Part shown: positions 30,214 to 39,343 of the stretch, piece by piece
Layout: the number at the start of each line of letters is the position of its first letter
Numbering within the stretch: the first letter of the stretch is position 1
DNA from: Lasiosphaeris hirsuta
Lineage: Eukaryota; Ascomycota; Sordariomycetes; Sordariales; Lasiosphaeriaceae
NCBI GenBank assembly: GCA_030549175.1
Contig: JAUKUA010000007.1
Coordinates: 992,001-1,056,000, forward strand
DNA length: 64,000 nucleotides
Direction: 5' to 3'
The notes under the pieces: generated by a model
The model's database searches: none
What the model was told of the DNA's origin: nothing
What the model saw: only the letters and a program-made list of their open reading frames with translations
Program-made: the position numbers and the translations under genes

Positions 30214-32282
30214 GTTGTGCGGCTCAAAGGGGTGGTTCGTTTTCGGGTTTCTGGTAGCCTCAGGCGGCTTGTTTCCGTCTGGGGGAGAGTGAGAGGGGGG
30301 GGGGGGGGGGGGGGGTGAAGAAGAGTTTTGGGTAGGTTGGATGACGTGGTGATGGGCGCATCATGGGATGATGGGCTACTATTTATACCCTTTCACCTCA
30401 CCAGCCCCGAGGATGGAATTGGTGAATGAGAAGATGAGTGGTACGGCCCGCAACCCCCTGCCCCGACGACTCGGAAGCGATGGAATGTTCTTCATTGAAT
30501 CGACTGTGGCTCAATATCAGCGTATCTCCCGAGGCAGCTATCATGGACGAACAAGCGGCTCGGGGAGCAGGATCTGTTTGATAATCGAAACTCTAGACGA
30601 GAAAGATTAGGGCTGGCAACCAATGGGGGGCGCGGTCTCATGCCGGGTGAGGATTGTGATAGCATCACCGACGACGACTAGCACCGGGCTGGCGGTTAGG
30701 ACGGAGGCAGCTGCCGTTTAGACGGTTTGCTCCCGATAAGGGCAGCTCAAAGCCAGTGAGCGTCATGACCGTCCCACACATAGCCCTATCCCGCGATGGT
30801 GGGATGCGTGTTTGTCACGGCACTGCAGTATCACTTGCTGCAGCGCTGGAGCGGAAGCACCACCCGGATGCCCCCCTCCCCACAAGTCCTTCCCCGGATC
30901 CCCCCTCGCCCACTGGACTCGACCCGGATATTGGTCGCAACTCTCGTGGTCAGGCGCCATTCCCCGCATTAGCCATGCAAACAACGGCAGGCCGGTAACG
31001 GAGATAGAAAAGGGGCGGTCTTGCATCACCACCTATCAAAACGTGGAGGTGATAACCTGCTCGGTCACGATCCTGGTCACGATTTACGACTGCTTTGCGT
31101 CGTCAATCCGTATCGTCGGATATCGCCAGTACCCCCTCAGGTCCTCGGGTCCGTCCAGCTGGAAAAAGACGTGCAGTGCATTGGGGCATTGAACCAGTCC
31201 CCCACCCATCCCGCCTAGCCTCCGTCGAATTCCCCGCTACTGGTGCTTAGGGATCTGAGCGGGAGCTGGAGCATCGGCTTGCGGCCGCTACAGCGCAAGC
31301 GCCTGCTAGTCGGTTGTGATAGCTCAGCTACTAGAGTCTTGTCGTGCATGCGGTGAGAAAAAAAAAAGAAAATTCTGCCTCCGGACTATCAGCGAGCCGA
31401 ATACGCAACCTCTCCTTGGTCCCGCGCATCTTCAGCGAGATAACTTGGATGCGACTCCTGGATGGGGAGCTGGCCTTGGCCTAAGCTACAAAGCCCTTAG
31501 CATCCATTCCACAGAAGAAGTTGCCAGAACTCCGACACACTGTCAACGAGAGAAAAAAATCCTTCGTTTCCGATCAGTGATGAATCGTGGGGGTTGACTT
31601 CTATTGAAGTGTCTTACACGATAGAGCCAATTGCCTATTCAGACTGAAAGAAGACACAACTCTACCACATACGACCATACCTACTGGGAAAACTCGGGAT
31701 CCCGTCCGCTCTTCCATAGATAAGCCAGTGAGGGCCAGACTAGTAGTTGGGTCGGTGACGACCAGCGAATCACTGGTGTTGTATGTCTTTTTGCCCGACA
31801 ACTCATAACTTATGACACGTAGTCAACTTATTTATGTCACTGCCCGCATTTGCTTTTGACAGTTTATTCGTGGTGTCGGATGTGTAACGTTTTGGTAGGT
31901 GAGCTAGTAGATCAACCGTCGCACAAAGAGTCATCTGGGGGGGGGGGGGATTTCGGCTCTGTGACATGAACTAAAATATAGCAGATCTATTTCCATTTGG
32001 CTGGGGGCGAATATGGGGGTTCGGTTGCTTGCCGTTGACGTCGATTCCTACGTCATTGTCACCCACTGATCGCCGCGCAAGACCCAATCCCAAAAGCCCA
32101 GTTCCTTCCCAAACTTAACCATCAACAAAGCATCAGACCCCTGCAACTGCTTGAGACCCTGAATCTCCGACACGTCCCCAACTCCCCACAACGGCAACTC
32201 AACCTCCACACCTATAAAGTACTTAAATTCCTACACACACCATCACAAACGGCTTAAAACGCCCAAGCCAATCATACCCATA
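30214..32282. other. Intergenic region, about 2 kb
   Basis: Divergent upstream region of the oxygenase gene (minus) and a small plus-strand gene. It contains a 21-G run (30295-30315), a 13-G run (31937-31949) and a sequence resembling the 5' half of a tRNA at 31311-31361, followed by A10. No complete gene seen. Confidence 0.5.
30295..30315 (+). repeat. 21-nt G homopolymer
   Basis: Uninterrupted G run about 80 nt upstream of the oxygenase start codon; it reads as a C run in the leader or promoter of that gene. Confidence 0.95.
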
Positions 32283-32819
32283 ATGTCCGCCCCACCGCAG
32301 CCCACCAAGCACGACGCCTATACGGCCCCACGCAATCCCATCGAGCGCGTCCCGTCCGAGCAAGCGGTAGCCGACACGCCGGGCAGCCCGTTCCTAGGCG
32401 GCGGCAGCGACTACATGACGTGCCGACGGGGCCCGCCGGGGAGAATGTCCGAGGGCACTAGCGGCATGCCCACTAACCCGCTCGCGCGCGGCATCCACGG
32501 CACCGACCCCCGCGACTACCAAACCACCAACAGCCGGCAGCACCACCCGCTGCAGCAGAGCGAGACGGCCGACGCGGAGCAGCAGATGGCGCCGGCGGGC
32601 GAGGGCGAGGTCGCGCGCGCCGTTGAGCGCAAGAGCGGTGCGCAGCAGCCGCATGGAAGACTCCGGGGGGAGGTCACGTTTGAGGGTTACGAGGCGGATC
32701 TGGAGCGCAAGAAGGCGCAGCAGTCGTGGGCGAGGGAAGAGGTGAGGGGGACCGGGAGGGCCAGCGCGGATGTAAATGGCGGTCTGGGCAGACGGATGCC
32801 GCATGCGGAGACGGGGTAA
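32283..32819 (+). CDS. Small disordered protein, fungal, function unknown
   Basis: A single-exon frame of 178 residues, rich in Pro, Gly, Gln, Arg and Glu, with no membrane or signal segment. Conserved-looking blocks are NPLARGIHGTDPRDYQT and GEVTFEGYEADLERKKAQQ. The upstream sequence has a typical leader (CACACCATCACAAACGG) and good start context (CCCATAATGTCC). No domain is recognised and no function is proposed. Codon use is GC-rich like its neighbours, which supports it being a real gene. Confidence 0.65.
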   Translation: MSAPPQPTKHDAYTAPRNPIERVPSEQAVADTPGSPFLGGGSDYMTCRRGPPGRMSEGTSGMPTNPLARGIHGTDPRDYQTTNSRQHHPLQQSETADAEQQMAPAGEGEVARAVERKSGAQQPHGRLRGEVTFEGYEADLERKKAQQSWAREEVRGTGRASADVNGGLGRRMPHAETG

Positions 32820-33331
32820 AGTTGGTGATGACTATGGACCCGGACATGTTTCTCTTTTAGTTCAGTTATGGTGCCAAATTTTGGCTTGGACTGCTGGAGG
32901 GGTGTAAACGGAGCCCATCAGGCCCGAGGGTGAAGCTGAGGCTACATGTAGGCCTCGTAGGACATTGACGACACCAAACACCATGGACATCCCATCAATG
33001 GGGAGGAATGGGATGACTAATAAATCGATAACAATGGGCAACCTGGCGGACCGGAAGTGATGAAAACTGGTTCTGTCTGCGATTGCCGGTTTGAGCACCG
33101 AGAGGATAAATTGATACTCCATTATCACTGCGTACCTAGGTACACAGTAAGACAAAGTCAAAAAAGGGATTTCAACTGCTCCCTGTTGTGACAGTATTCC
33201 TTGATAATGATGAAGAGTGCTGATCTTGTGATTCAAGCACAGGACAACTTTCTCCCCTAGCTGCGCCAGGCAGTTGTCCTGGTCACCAACACCAAAGTCG
33301 AGAAAGCAATTATACGACGCGTCGTGGTGTA
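32820..33331. other. Intergenic region before the MITE
   Basis: Sequence becomes less GC-rich here, marking the start of the accessory block. No gene seen. Confidence 0.45.
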
Positions 33332-33562
33332 CAATCCAACCCTGGTTTGTTTGTTAGCGCGGAACACTCGCACCAAACCAAGAGAAGAGGGGAACTCAAG
33401 CCCTGATAGAGCCTTTGTAGCTTAGTAAATGGCGTCTTTAGAATCTTATAAGACCTTTCCATGATGGGGAGGGCCTTCTAAGATACCAAACATACCTTTT
33501 GAAATGCCAGAAAGGTTTTGGCGAGAGCGTTCCGCGCTAACAAACAAACTAGGGTTGGAGTG
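33332..33562. mobile_element. MITE copy A, Tc1/mariner-like ends (TA site)
   Basis: A 231-nt element with 38-nt terminal inverted repeats that differ at only three positions; the left end contains GGTTTGTTTGTTAGCGCGGA and the right end its complement, TCCGCGCTAACAAACAAACT. A TA dinucleotide flanks each end (33330-33331 and 33563-33564), as in Tc1/mariner/pogo-type insertion. There is no coding capacity. Two diverged copies lie at 37075 and 43722. It is the best preserved of the three. Confidence 0.88.
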
Positions 33563-33564
33563 TA

Positions 33565-34127
33565 CGCTACCTAGTACGGAGCACAACATGATTGTTGTGG
33601 TAAGAGCCTCAAGAGCGGACCTGTGCCTGGCTGCACCGTGGGATGCCATAGGGTAAGAGGGTCCAATCAGCATCAGTGGAGAGATTTGGATCCTCGTTAC
33701 AGGACAAGTGGCGGTTGGTAACCTTTTTAGCTTGGCTCAACCCTGTGATATCTTCGGAAGGATGTTGGGGTAATACAGACCGATTCTACTCGTCAATTTT
33801 TTAGTAGTACCAAGGAGATAATTCGAATGAGGGTGGATTCTGACTCGAGAGTCAAACAATGAAACCGTGACTGCTCTCGCCCAGTTGGAACGCAGGGCTG
33901 ACGATTAGCGCTAGCACGCTGAGTGGATAAACGCAAAATGTGCCTGGCCTATGGGCGTATCGGATCACCACGAGCTCAACCCGGCTAGGCAAGGTCAGGT
34001 ACCTTGACGTGATAGCTTAGGTTCCATGTTTCGTCACCCAGCCCGACCTCTTCCTTCATCACAACCCCACCTCGGGGTTTCAGGACTTAGGAAGCACCAA
34101 TTCCTACGAACATTGAACAAACAAACA
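33565..34127. other. Intergenic region upstream of the MOSC gene
   Basis: Promoter side of the MOSC-domain gene; moderately AT-rich, no coding frame supported. Confidence 0.45.
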
Positions 34128-35250
34128 ATGAAGATCACCACGGCAAGCACCCCCCTTCCTCCTTGACACGCGCGCTAACCCGGCCCAGCTATACATCTAC
34201 CCGATCAAGGGCCTGCGGGGGATCTCCCTGCCACAGGCCCAGATCGGGCCGCAGGGGCTCCAACACGACCGGCGCTTCATGCTGTACGAGCGCGCGGCCA
34301 CCCCGGGCGCCCTCAAGAAGATGCAGCTGTCGTCGTACCCGCAGTGCGCCCTGTTCTCGCAGCACATTGTCCACGACAGCTCCCCCTCGGCCGCCATCGT
34401 CGTGCGCTACCACGACCCCTCCCCACCCGGGGCCGAACCGACGACGACGGCAACCACGCCAGAGATGCTCAAGGTGCCCCTGGAGCCCGACACGGCCAGC
34501 CTGGACCGCATCGACGTCGACCTGCACGGCAGCGCGACGCGGGCGTACCGCATGGGCGACGCCTACGACGCCTGGTTCAGCGCGCGCTTCCACTTCCCCA
34601 CCATCCTCGTCTACATCGGCGACGCGAAGCGCGCCGTGCTCGGAACATCCCTGCTCCCCCCCCTTGCACCACCCGCACCGCAGGGGGGCGGGTGGGCATC
34701 CTCCCTGACCTCGTACCTCACCGGGGGAGCCAAGACGGGTGGGCAGCCGTCGGCGTGGATCACCTTCACCGACGTAGCGCCGCTGCTCGTCACGTCCGAG
34801 TCCTCGCTGCGCGACGTCAGCACCCGGCTGCCGGCGGAAACGCCGGTGGGAATGTACAAGTTCCGGCCGAATGTGGTCGTGGACGGGGAGGGTGAGGAGG
34901 AGTGGGCTGAGGATTTCTGGGCGGAGCTTAGCATTGCATCCCTACACCAGGACACCAAGACGACGTTGTTTCTGACGGGGAACTGCGCGCGGTGTACGAG
35001 CTTGAATGTGGATTATGACACGGGGAAGCAGGCCGAGGGCGAGCTCGGGACTGTGCTGAAGAAGTTGATGAGGGACCGCAGGGTCGATCCGGGCGTCAAG
35101 TGGTCGCCTGTCTTTGGACGCTACGCCTTCCCCGAGACGGCCGATGGGCTGGTTACGGTTGATGGGCTGGTTACGGTTGATGTTGGGGACGAGGTGGAGG
35201 TGACACGGCGTAATGCGGAGCGGACTGTTTGGGACTGGCCTGGTCTATAA
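34128..35250 (+). CDS. MOSC-domain protein (mARC / molybdenum cofactor sulfurase C-terminal type)
   Basis: Two exons, 34128-34142 (five codons) and 34189-35250, give 358 residues. The start MKITT-LYIYPIKGLRGI matches the MOSC N-terminal beta-barrel motif, followed by LQHDRRFMLYE. The C-terminal MOSC domain has FRPNVVVDGE and the conserved cysteine region LTGNCARCTSLNVDYDTG; the Cys is the usual molybdenum-cofactor ligand position. Relatives are mARC-type N-reductases and Moco sulfurase C-terminal domains. The intron would start with GC (ACG/GCAAGC) and end CCCAG after a GCTAAC branch point, a GC-AG intron. Near the C-terminus an 18-nt tandem duplication repeats DGLVTV. It is the only intact gene in the accessory block. 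Confidence 0.88.
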
Positions 35251-35560
35251 TTCTCTCCTGTTGCATATCACCCAGCATGATAAACAAGTACCATGTACGG
35301 TTATGGTTGCATCCACTCCTTGTGCCCCCTTGTATCAAACCTTGACTTATGCTTTCACACAGCCGAGTTACGCCACACGAACGAACTTCCACTCCCGGGC
35401 GCGGGCGACGGGTTCGAGGAAGGCGAGAGCGCGGCGCATCGGCCGCATCATCATCATAGGGTAGTAGTAGTGCGGAGGCCGACCAGAGTCAGAGGAGCGC
35501 GAAGCGGGGCGGTTTGGTCCGGCCTGCCGCGTACGTGCGCGCCGCTGGGAGCAGCGCTGG
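35251..35560. other. Intergenic region
   Basis: 3' flanks of the MOSC gene and the minus-strand remnant. Nothing else seen. Confidence 0.45.
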
Positions 35561-35985
35561 CTAGTCCTCGGGCATCAGGCACCCCGGCGGCATGCCGGTC
35601 ATCAACTGCTTGACGTTGCTGTACGTGATGAAGAGGTCGAGTTTGCCCGGCCAATGGGGCTCGTTGCTGGCGATGGCGAAGCCTGGGCAGCTATCAGGGT
35701 TTGGTTCTAGTAACGCGGGCCCGACAACTCCGACGCGGTAGACTGGTTGTGAAGAGTTAATAGCCGAAAGGGGAATAATGTCAGGGGAAGGGAGACTTAC
35801 GTTTAGCAATGGTAAGTCGCATCGCCAGGTTCCAGTCCAGCGGAATCTCGTCAATGATTTCCTGCGAATCGGCCAACTTCTTGAGCTGGCCCACGCTGAG
35901 TTTGAGCTTCACCGAGGCGTATAGTCCAGCCTTTCCAAGAGCGTTGCGCGGTCCTTCACCGCAAGATCCCCCGTCGGCGACTTCT
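35561..35985 (-). pseudogene. C-terminal fragment of an unidentified protein
   Basis: Two putative exons on the minus strand (about 35985-35801 and 35682-35561) join across a GTAAGT...CCCAG intron in phase. The translation includes NALGKAGLYASVKLKLSVG, DEIPLDWNLAMRLTIAKR and FAIASNEPHWPGKLDLFITY, ending MPPGCLMPED. It reads like real protein sequence but I cannot assign a family. Upstream the frame meets TGA and TAA codons, so the 5' part is missing or in an exon I cannot find. Best treated as a gene fragment. Confidence 0.45.
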
Positions 35986-36477
35986 CCCGCGCCAATTTAT
36001 CAGCCCAAAAGGTGTCAGTGAGGTGTATGTGTGCCTGCTCCCAAATGGGCGGTACCGCGAAGGGACACTGATGCAAGGAACTGCTTGACACCTTCCGCCG
36101 ACTCCACCGAGTGAGAGCTCGTCTCTTGAGCTTCAATCCATAGCCCGACCCAAGCACTTACCACTCCTTGTGTTCTCTTGCATCCAGATTGTCGATGGAT
36201 GATCGATAGTCGTTGACCCTAACCCTACGAATGGGAGTTACCCCGCACCTTGCTCAGAGAATAGGCGTGGAGGCTCTTCGAGTCAATCGCTCTTCAACGT
36301 CGATCATCGTTGTGTTCCCGAGTCCCCATCCACTGATCCGCCAGGAAGCGGTTGATCTAGTTCGCGTTGAGCATTCAGGCCGCCTAAGTTTTTAGCAATA
36401 GCGATGGCGTCTGACAAGGTATTCCATGTAAAATTTACGAGATTCAGGCGTTCCACTGACTTGCTAAAATTTCCCAG
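35986..36477. other. Intergenic or decayed sequence
   Basis: Between the minus-strand fragment and the Pumilio remnant. It contains ACCCTAACCCTA near 36217-36228, too short to call telomeric. No coding frame supported. Confidence 0.4.
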
Positions 36478-37045
36478 GCAAAGATGAAGTGGGGCAAGAA
36501 TCCTAAGATACCCCCAGGGACATGACTCCAAGACTTATCAGGATGCTATCATGGATGAACTGCGCCCTACTATCTCGTCTCTAGTTACAGACCAGTACGG
36601 GCCATACGTCATACAGCATGTCCTAATACACGGGGGATCCAAGGACCGCTCAGAGATCGTCAACATAGTCATGCAGCGGATTCATGAATTTTCGAGCCAC
36701 AAGTACGCGTCTAACGTGGTCGAAAGATGCATCGAAACTAGCCCGCGTGATGATCTTTGGCATTTCATTGAAGAGCTCTCAGCACCTCGAGACGGTATCG
36801 ACTGTCTACTGCCGCACCTGATCAAAAGCCTCTATGGAAACTATGTCATCCGTGAGTCGGCCCTTTCGCTCTAAAAATACCTCGTGTTGACAGAAATCAA
36901 GAAAAAACTTATCCAGTGCCTCGGCGGCCGCGACAGGGACTTCTTCGCTGATCTAGTCCGGCCTCATATCGTCGCTCTCAAGAGTAAAATACCACAAACC
37001 TCGGATCTCCGCCATCGAGCACTTGATAGGCGCGTCGGCGGCTGA
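36478..37045 (+). pseudogene. Pumilio (PUF) C-terminal repeat remnant
   Basis: Two exons, about 36478-36851 and 36894-37045, joined by a GTGAGT...GACAG intron in phase 1. The translation has PUF repeat cores: LVTDQYGPYVIQHVLIHGG, SHKYASNVVERCIE and KSLYGNYVI, followed by the capping region (KKKLIQCLGGRDRDFF). These match the last three or so repeats of an eight-repeat Pumilio RNA-binding domain. The residues that read RNA bases are visible as Y-Q (YGPYVIQ), S/N-E (ASNVVE) and N-Y (GNYVI). A branch point and CCCAG acceptor lie just before 36478, but the reading frame has a TGA at 36485-36487 and the other repeats are absent. It is a truncated copy, with a MITE 30 nt downstream. Confidence 0.7.
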
Positions 37046-37074
37046 TTCTCCGCCGCAAGCATCAACGGTATGTA

Positions 37075-37312
37075 TGATCCAGCCCCAGTTTCTTTGTTAG
37101 TACGTGATACTCCAGGAGATGAGCCTGTATTGAAGCCCCAAAATTGAAGCGTTTGTGGTATAACGAAAGGCCTTTTAAAGTATTAAGTATGCCTCTATTG
37201 ATACCACAATTGCTATTTTTGCTACTCAAAAGCCTTTCCAGGGCTTCCATTACATGCCCCCCAAGACTTTGGGGAAAGGTCACACGCTAACAAACAAATC
37301 AGGATCGGATCG
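37075..37312. mobile_element. MITE copy B, diverged
   Basis: About 238 nt with degraded terminal inverted repeats: the left end has CAGTTTCTTTGTTAG and the right end GCTAACAAACAAATC. Many differences from copy A are transitions. A TA precedes the left end (37073-37074); the right flank no longer shows TA. It begins about 30 nt after the Pumilio remnant's stop codon. Confidence 0.7.
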
Positions 37313-37395
37313 GAGCGCAGTCCGACAACGACCCCCCTCTCGGATCACGGACGGGGTCCGCGGTCCTATCGACCGCGCACACACCATCATCTAGG

Positions 37396-38577
37396 ATGAC
37401 GGGAGCACAGCAATTGCCAGAAGTGACAGACATGTTCACAACCGCCATCTCTGAGCTGGATCGTGACATGGTTCATTTTCTATTGAAAACCCGCTTCCAA
37501 GATGCGTCCACCAAAACCATAGCCTAGAGAGGTCAACATCGGCGCTGCACCCTCCCTCGCCAGGCGGAAGTGCCTCGACATTCTCGGACAACATCGGTGT
37601 ACAACATTCTGTCCGCGAGAGCATCGAGTATTTCTGCGGCATTAGAGGGAATCAGTCCACAGCAGGATGGTAGCCACGGGTTTGCAGCTCGGATCCGTTG
37701 TATTTGAGGATGACAACTCGACGGCCATCATTTGCCTCGCAGACTCCTCGCCGCACGATCTCGCCCCGATCGCCACGGTGCTATGGGGCTTGGACCATGC
37801 CTTTGGGATTCTTCAGCACATGGGAGGGTGCTGCGATTCCTTCACCTTCCTAGCGAACCGCGGATGTCAAGTGGAGCTGGAGCGAATAAACATGGGCCTT
37901 GTACGGCGTCTTTTTGATAGTAGGAGCTCACTAGACTCAGAATTATCGACACCTACTCTGAAACCCTCACAGCTCCCCGGCCTCGCGCCCCTGTTCTCGC
38001 AAATGGGGCTGGAAGAACAGTCCATGGATAGTCTACCACCAGACCTTCTCGCTCAATTCTTCTCGCTCGCATTTCTCTCCTACTCCCAGGGCCACTGCGG
38101 GCCTATTCGTCCGTTCTTTCTCGACACATTCCCCGGACGCATATTGCTGATTGGGAATAACAAATGGTGCGAGGACTTTGAGGGCCCCTGTTTTTCGCCT
38201 CCTTGGTTGAACTGAGCTGTTTCGGCGACATGTTAGAACAGCCAGTGTTCACCTTTCAGTTCCTCGATCGAGCTCCCAGCCTGTCCAAAGACAGACCGAA
38301 GCTGGATTTGAGAGCTAGCCCCGAAGATCTCCTCGATACCTGGGGTCCTGGAGATTTTATTGCACCAAAGGGGGATGCCGAGAACATCTATGCCATATCT
38401 ATTGGTGGTGGGCTGATACTGCCAACGTCCAAGCCGACCGAGGCTAGCGAAGCTCTCTTGCACTGGAGCCGAGCCTCGACGCTGGACACCCGGTCAGGCA
38501 CTACCTTTCCCTGCAGAAAGAAGCTCATCATCGGGGCGAATGTTTCGACCAATACCAGCTGCGACGCGGAACCCTAG
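37396..38577 (+). pseudogene. Frameshifted fungal hypothetical protein
   Basis: Three pieces follow one another on the plus strand: a start MTGAQQLPEVTDMF that meets a TAG at 37525, an open frame from 37667 (LQLGSVVFEDDNSTAIICLA; ending at 38215), and a third frame from about 38203 (VELSCFGDMLEQPVFTFQ, then NIYAISIGGGLILP, LHWSRA and LIIGANVSTNTSCD). The join near 38200 is a plain frameshift without splice signals. The third part resembles a fungal protein family with the YAISIGGG...LHWSR pattern that I recall only as hypothetical. It is not functional as it stands. Confidence 0.55.
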
Positions 38578-39343
38578 AAACAGCTCCGAATGGCCTGTTC
38601 GCTACTTGAAGAGCTACCTACGTCGGGGCGCTCGTCACGAGACCCGTCTACTAGAGGACCCTAGTCGAGGACCATAGTCTTCTCCCGGTAAAGACACTCG
38701 CGCCGTAGACGTTGAAGCACTCCGAGGCGTATCTGATCGGCCGGGTGGATGCGCCGCTGCTTGTCGAGGTTGACCGGTAGGGTGACGCCGAGGAGCCCAG
38801 GTTGCTGGCTTCGCTGAGCACGATACGGCCGGATATTCTAAGGAGGCTGTACAGGAAGGGCAGGTATAGGAAACCGAGGAGGCTCCGGGAGCAGAGGGCC
38901 TTCGATCAGATTGCTGAGAGTGTTGTCGTGCTTGCCAACCATGAGGGATGATGGCCCGGGAACTTAGTCTACCGCCAGCGGACACCCGACTTGTCCGTTT
39001 TCCTCTAGAGACTTGATTGATTGCATCGCGAAGCTTGAAGTCCACGTCAACACCAGTCTGGCTTATTTTGACGATCAAGGCCTGTTTGAGCACTTTCAAG
39101 TAATACAGGGCTTGGCCTGGCCACCTTCATACCTACATCCAGAACTCGGCAAAGCCAATGGTTGGTTACATTGGCAGGCAGGTGCATGCATATTGGACAG
39201 CCTGTCAATTTTATTGGTGGTTCAACTCATGATACCACTCGAGAAAGTGACACAACAGGCAAGTCTCGAACTTATGATTGAGCGATGGCCCCGACTTGGC
39301 TGCTCACTCCAGCCAATGAACCAATCGCGAGACGGCCTGTTCA
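38578..39343. other. Decayed sequence between two pseudogenes
   Basis: Downstream continuation of the previous remnant is suggested by a short stretch (ARYGRIF... then LRRLYRKG-like) but is full of stops. Nothing can be annotated with confidence. Confidence 0.35.

Noticed and set aside
36217..36228. Interstitial telomere repeat (ACCCTAACCCTA)
   Set aside because: Only two units; expected by chance at this length and with no subtelomeric context.
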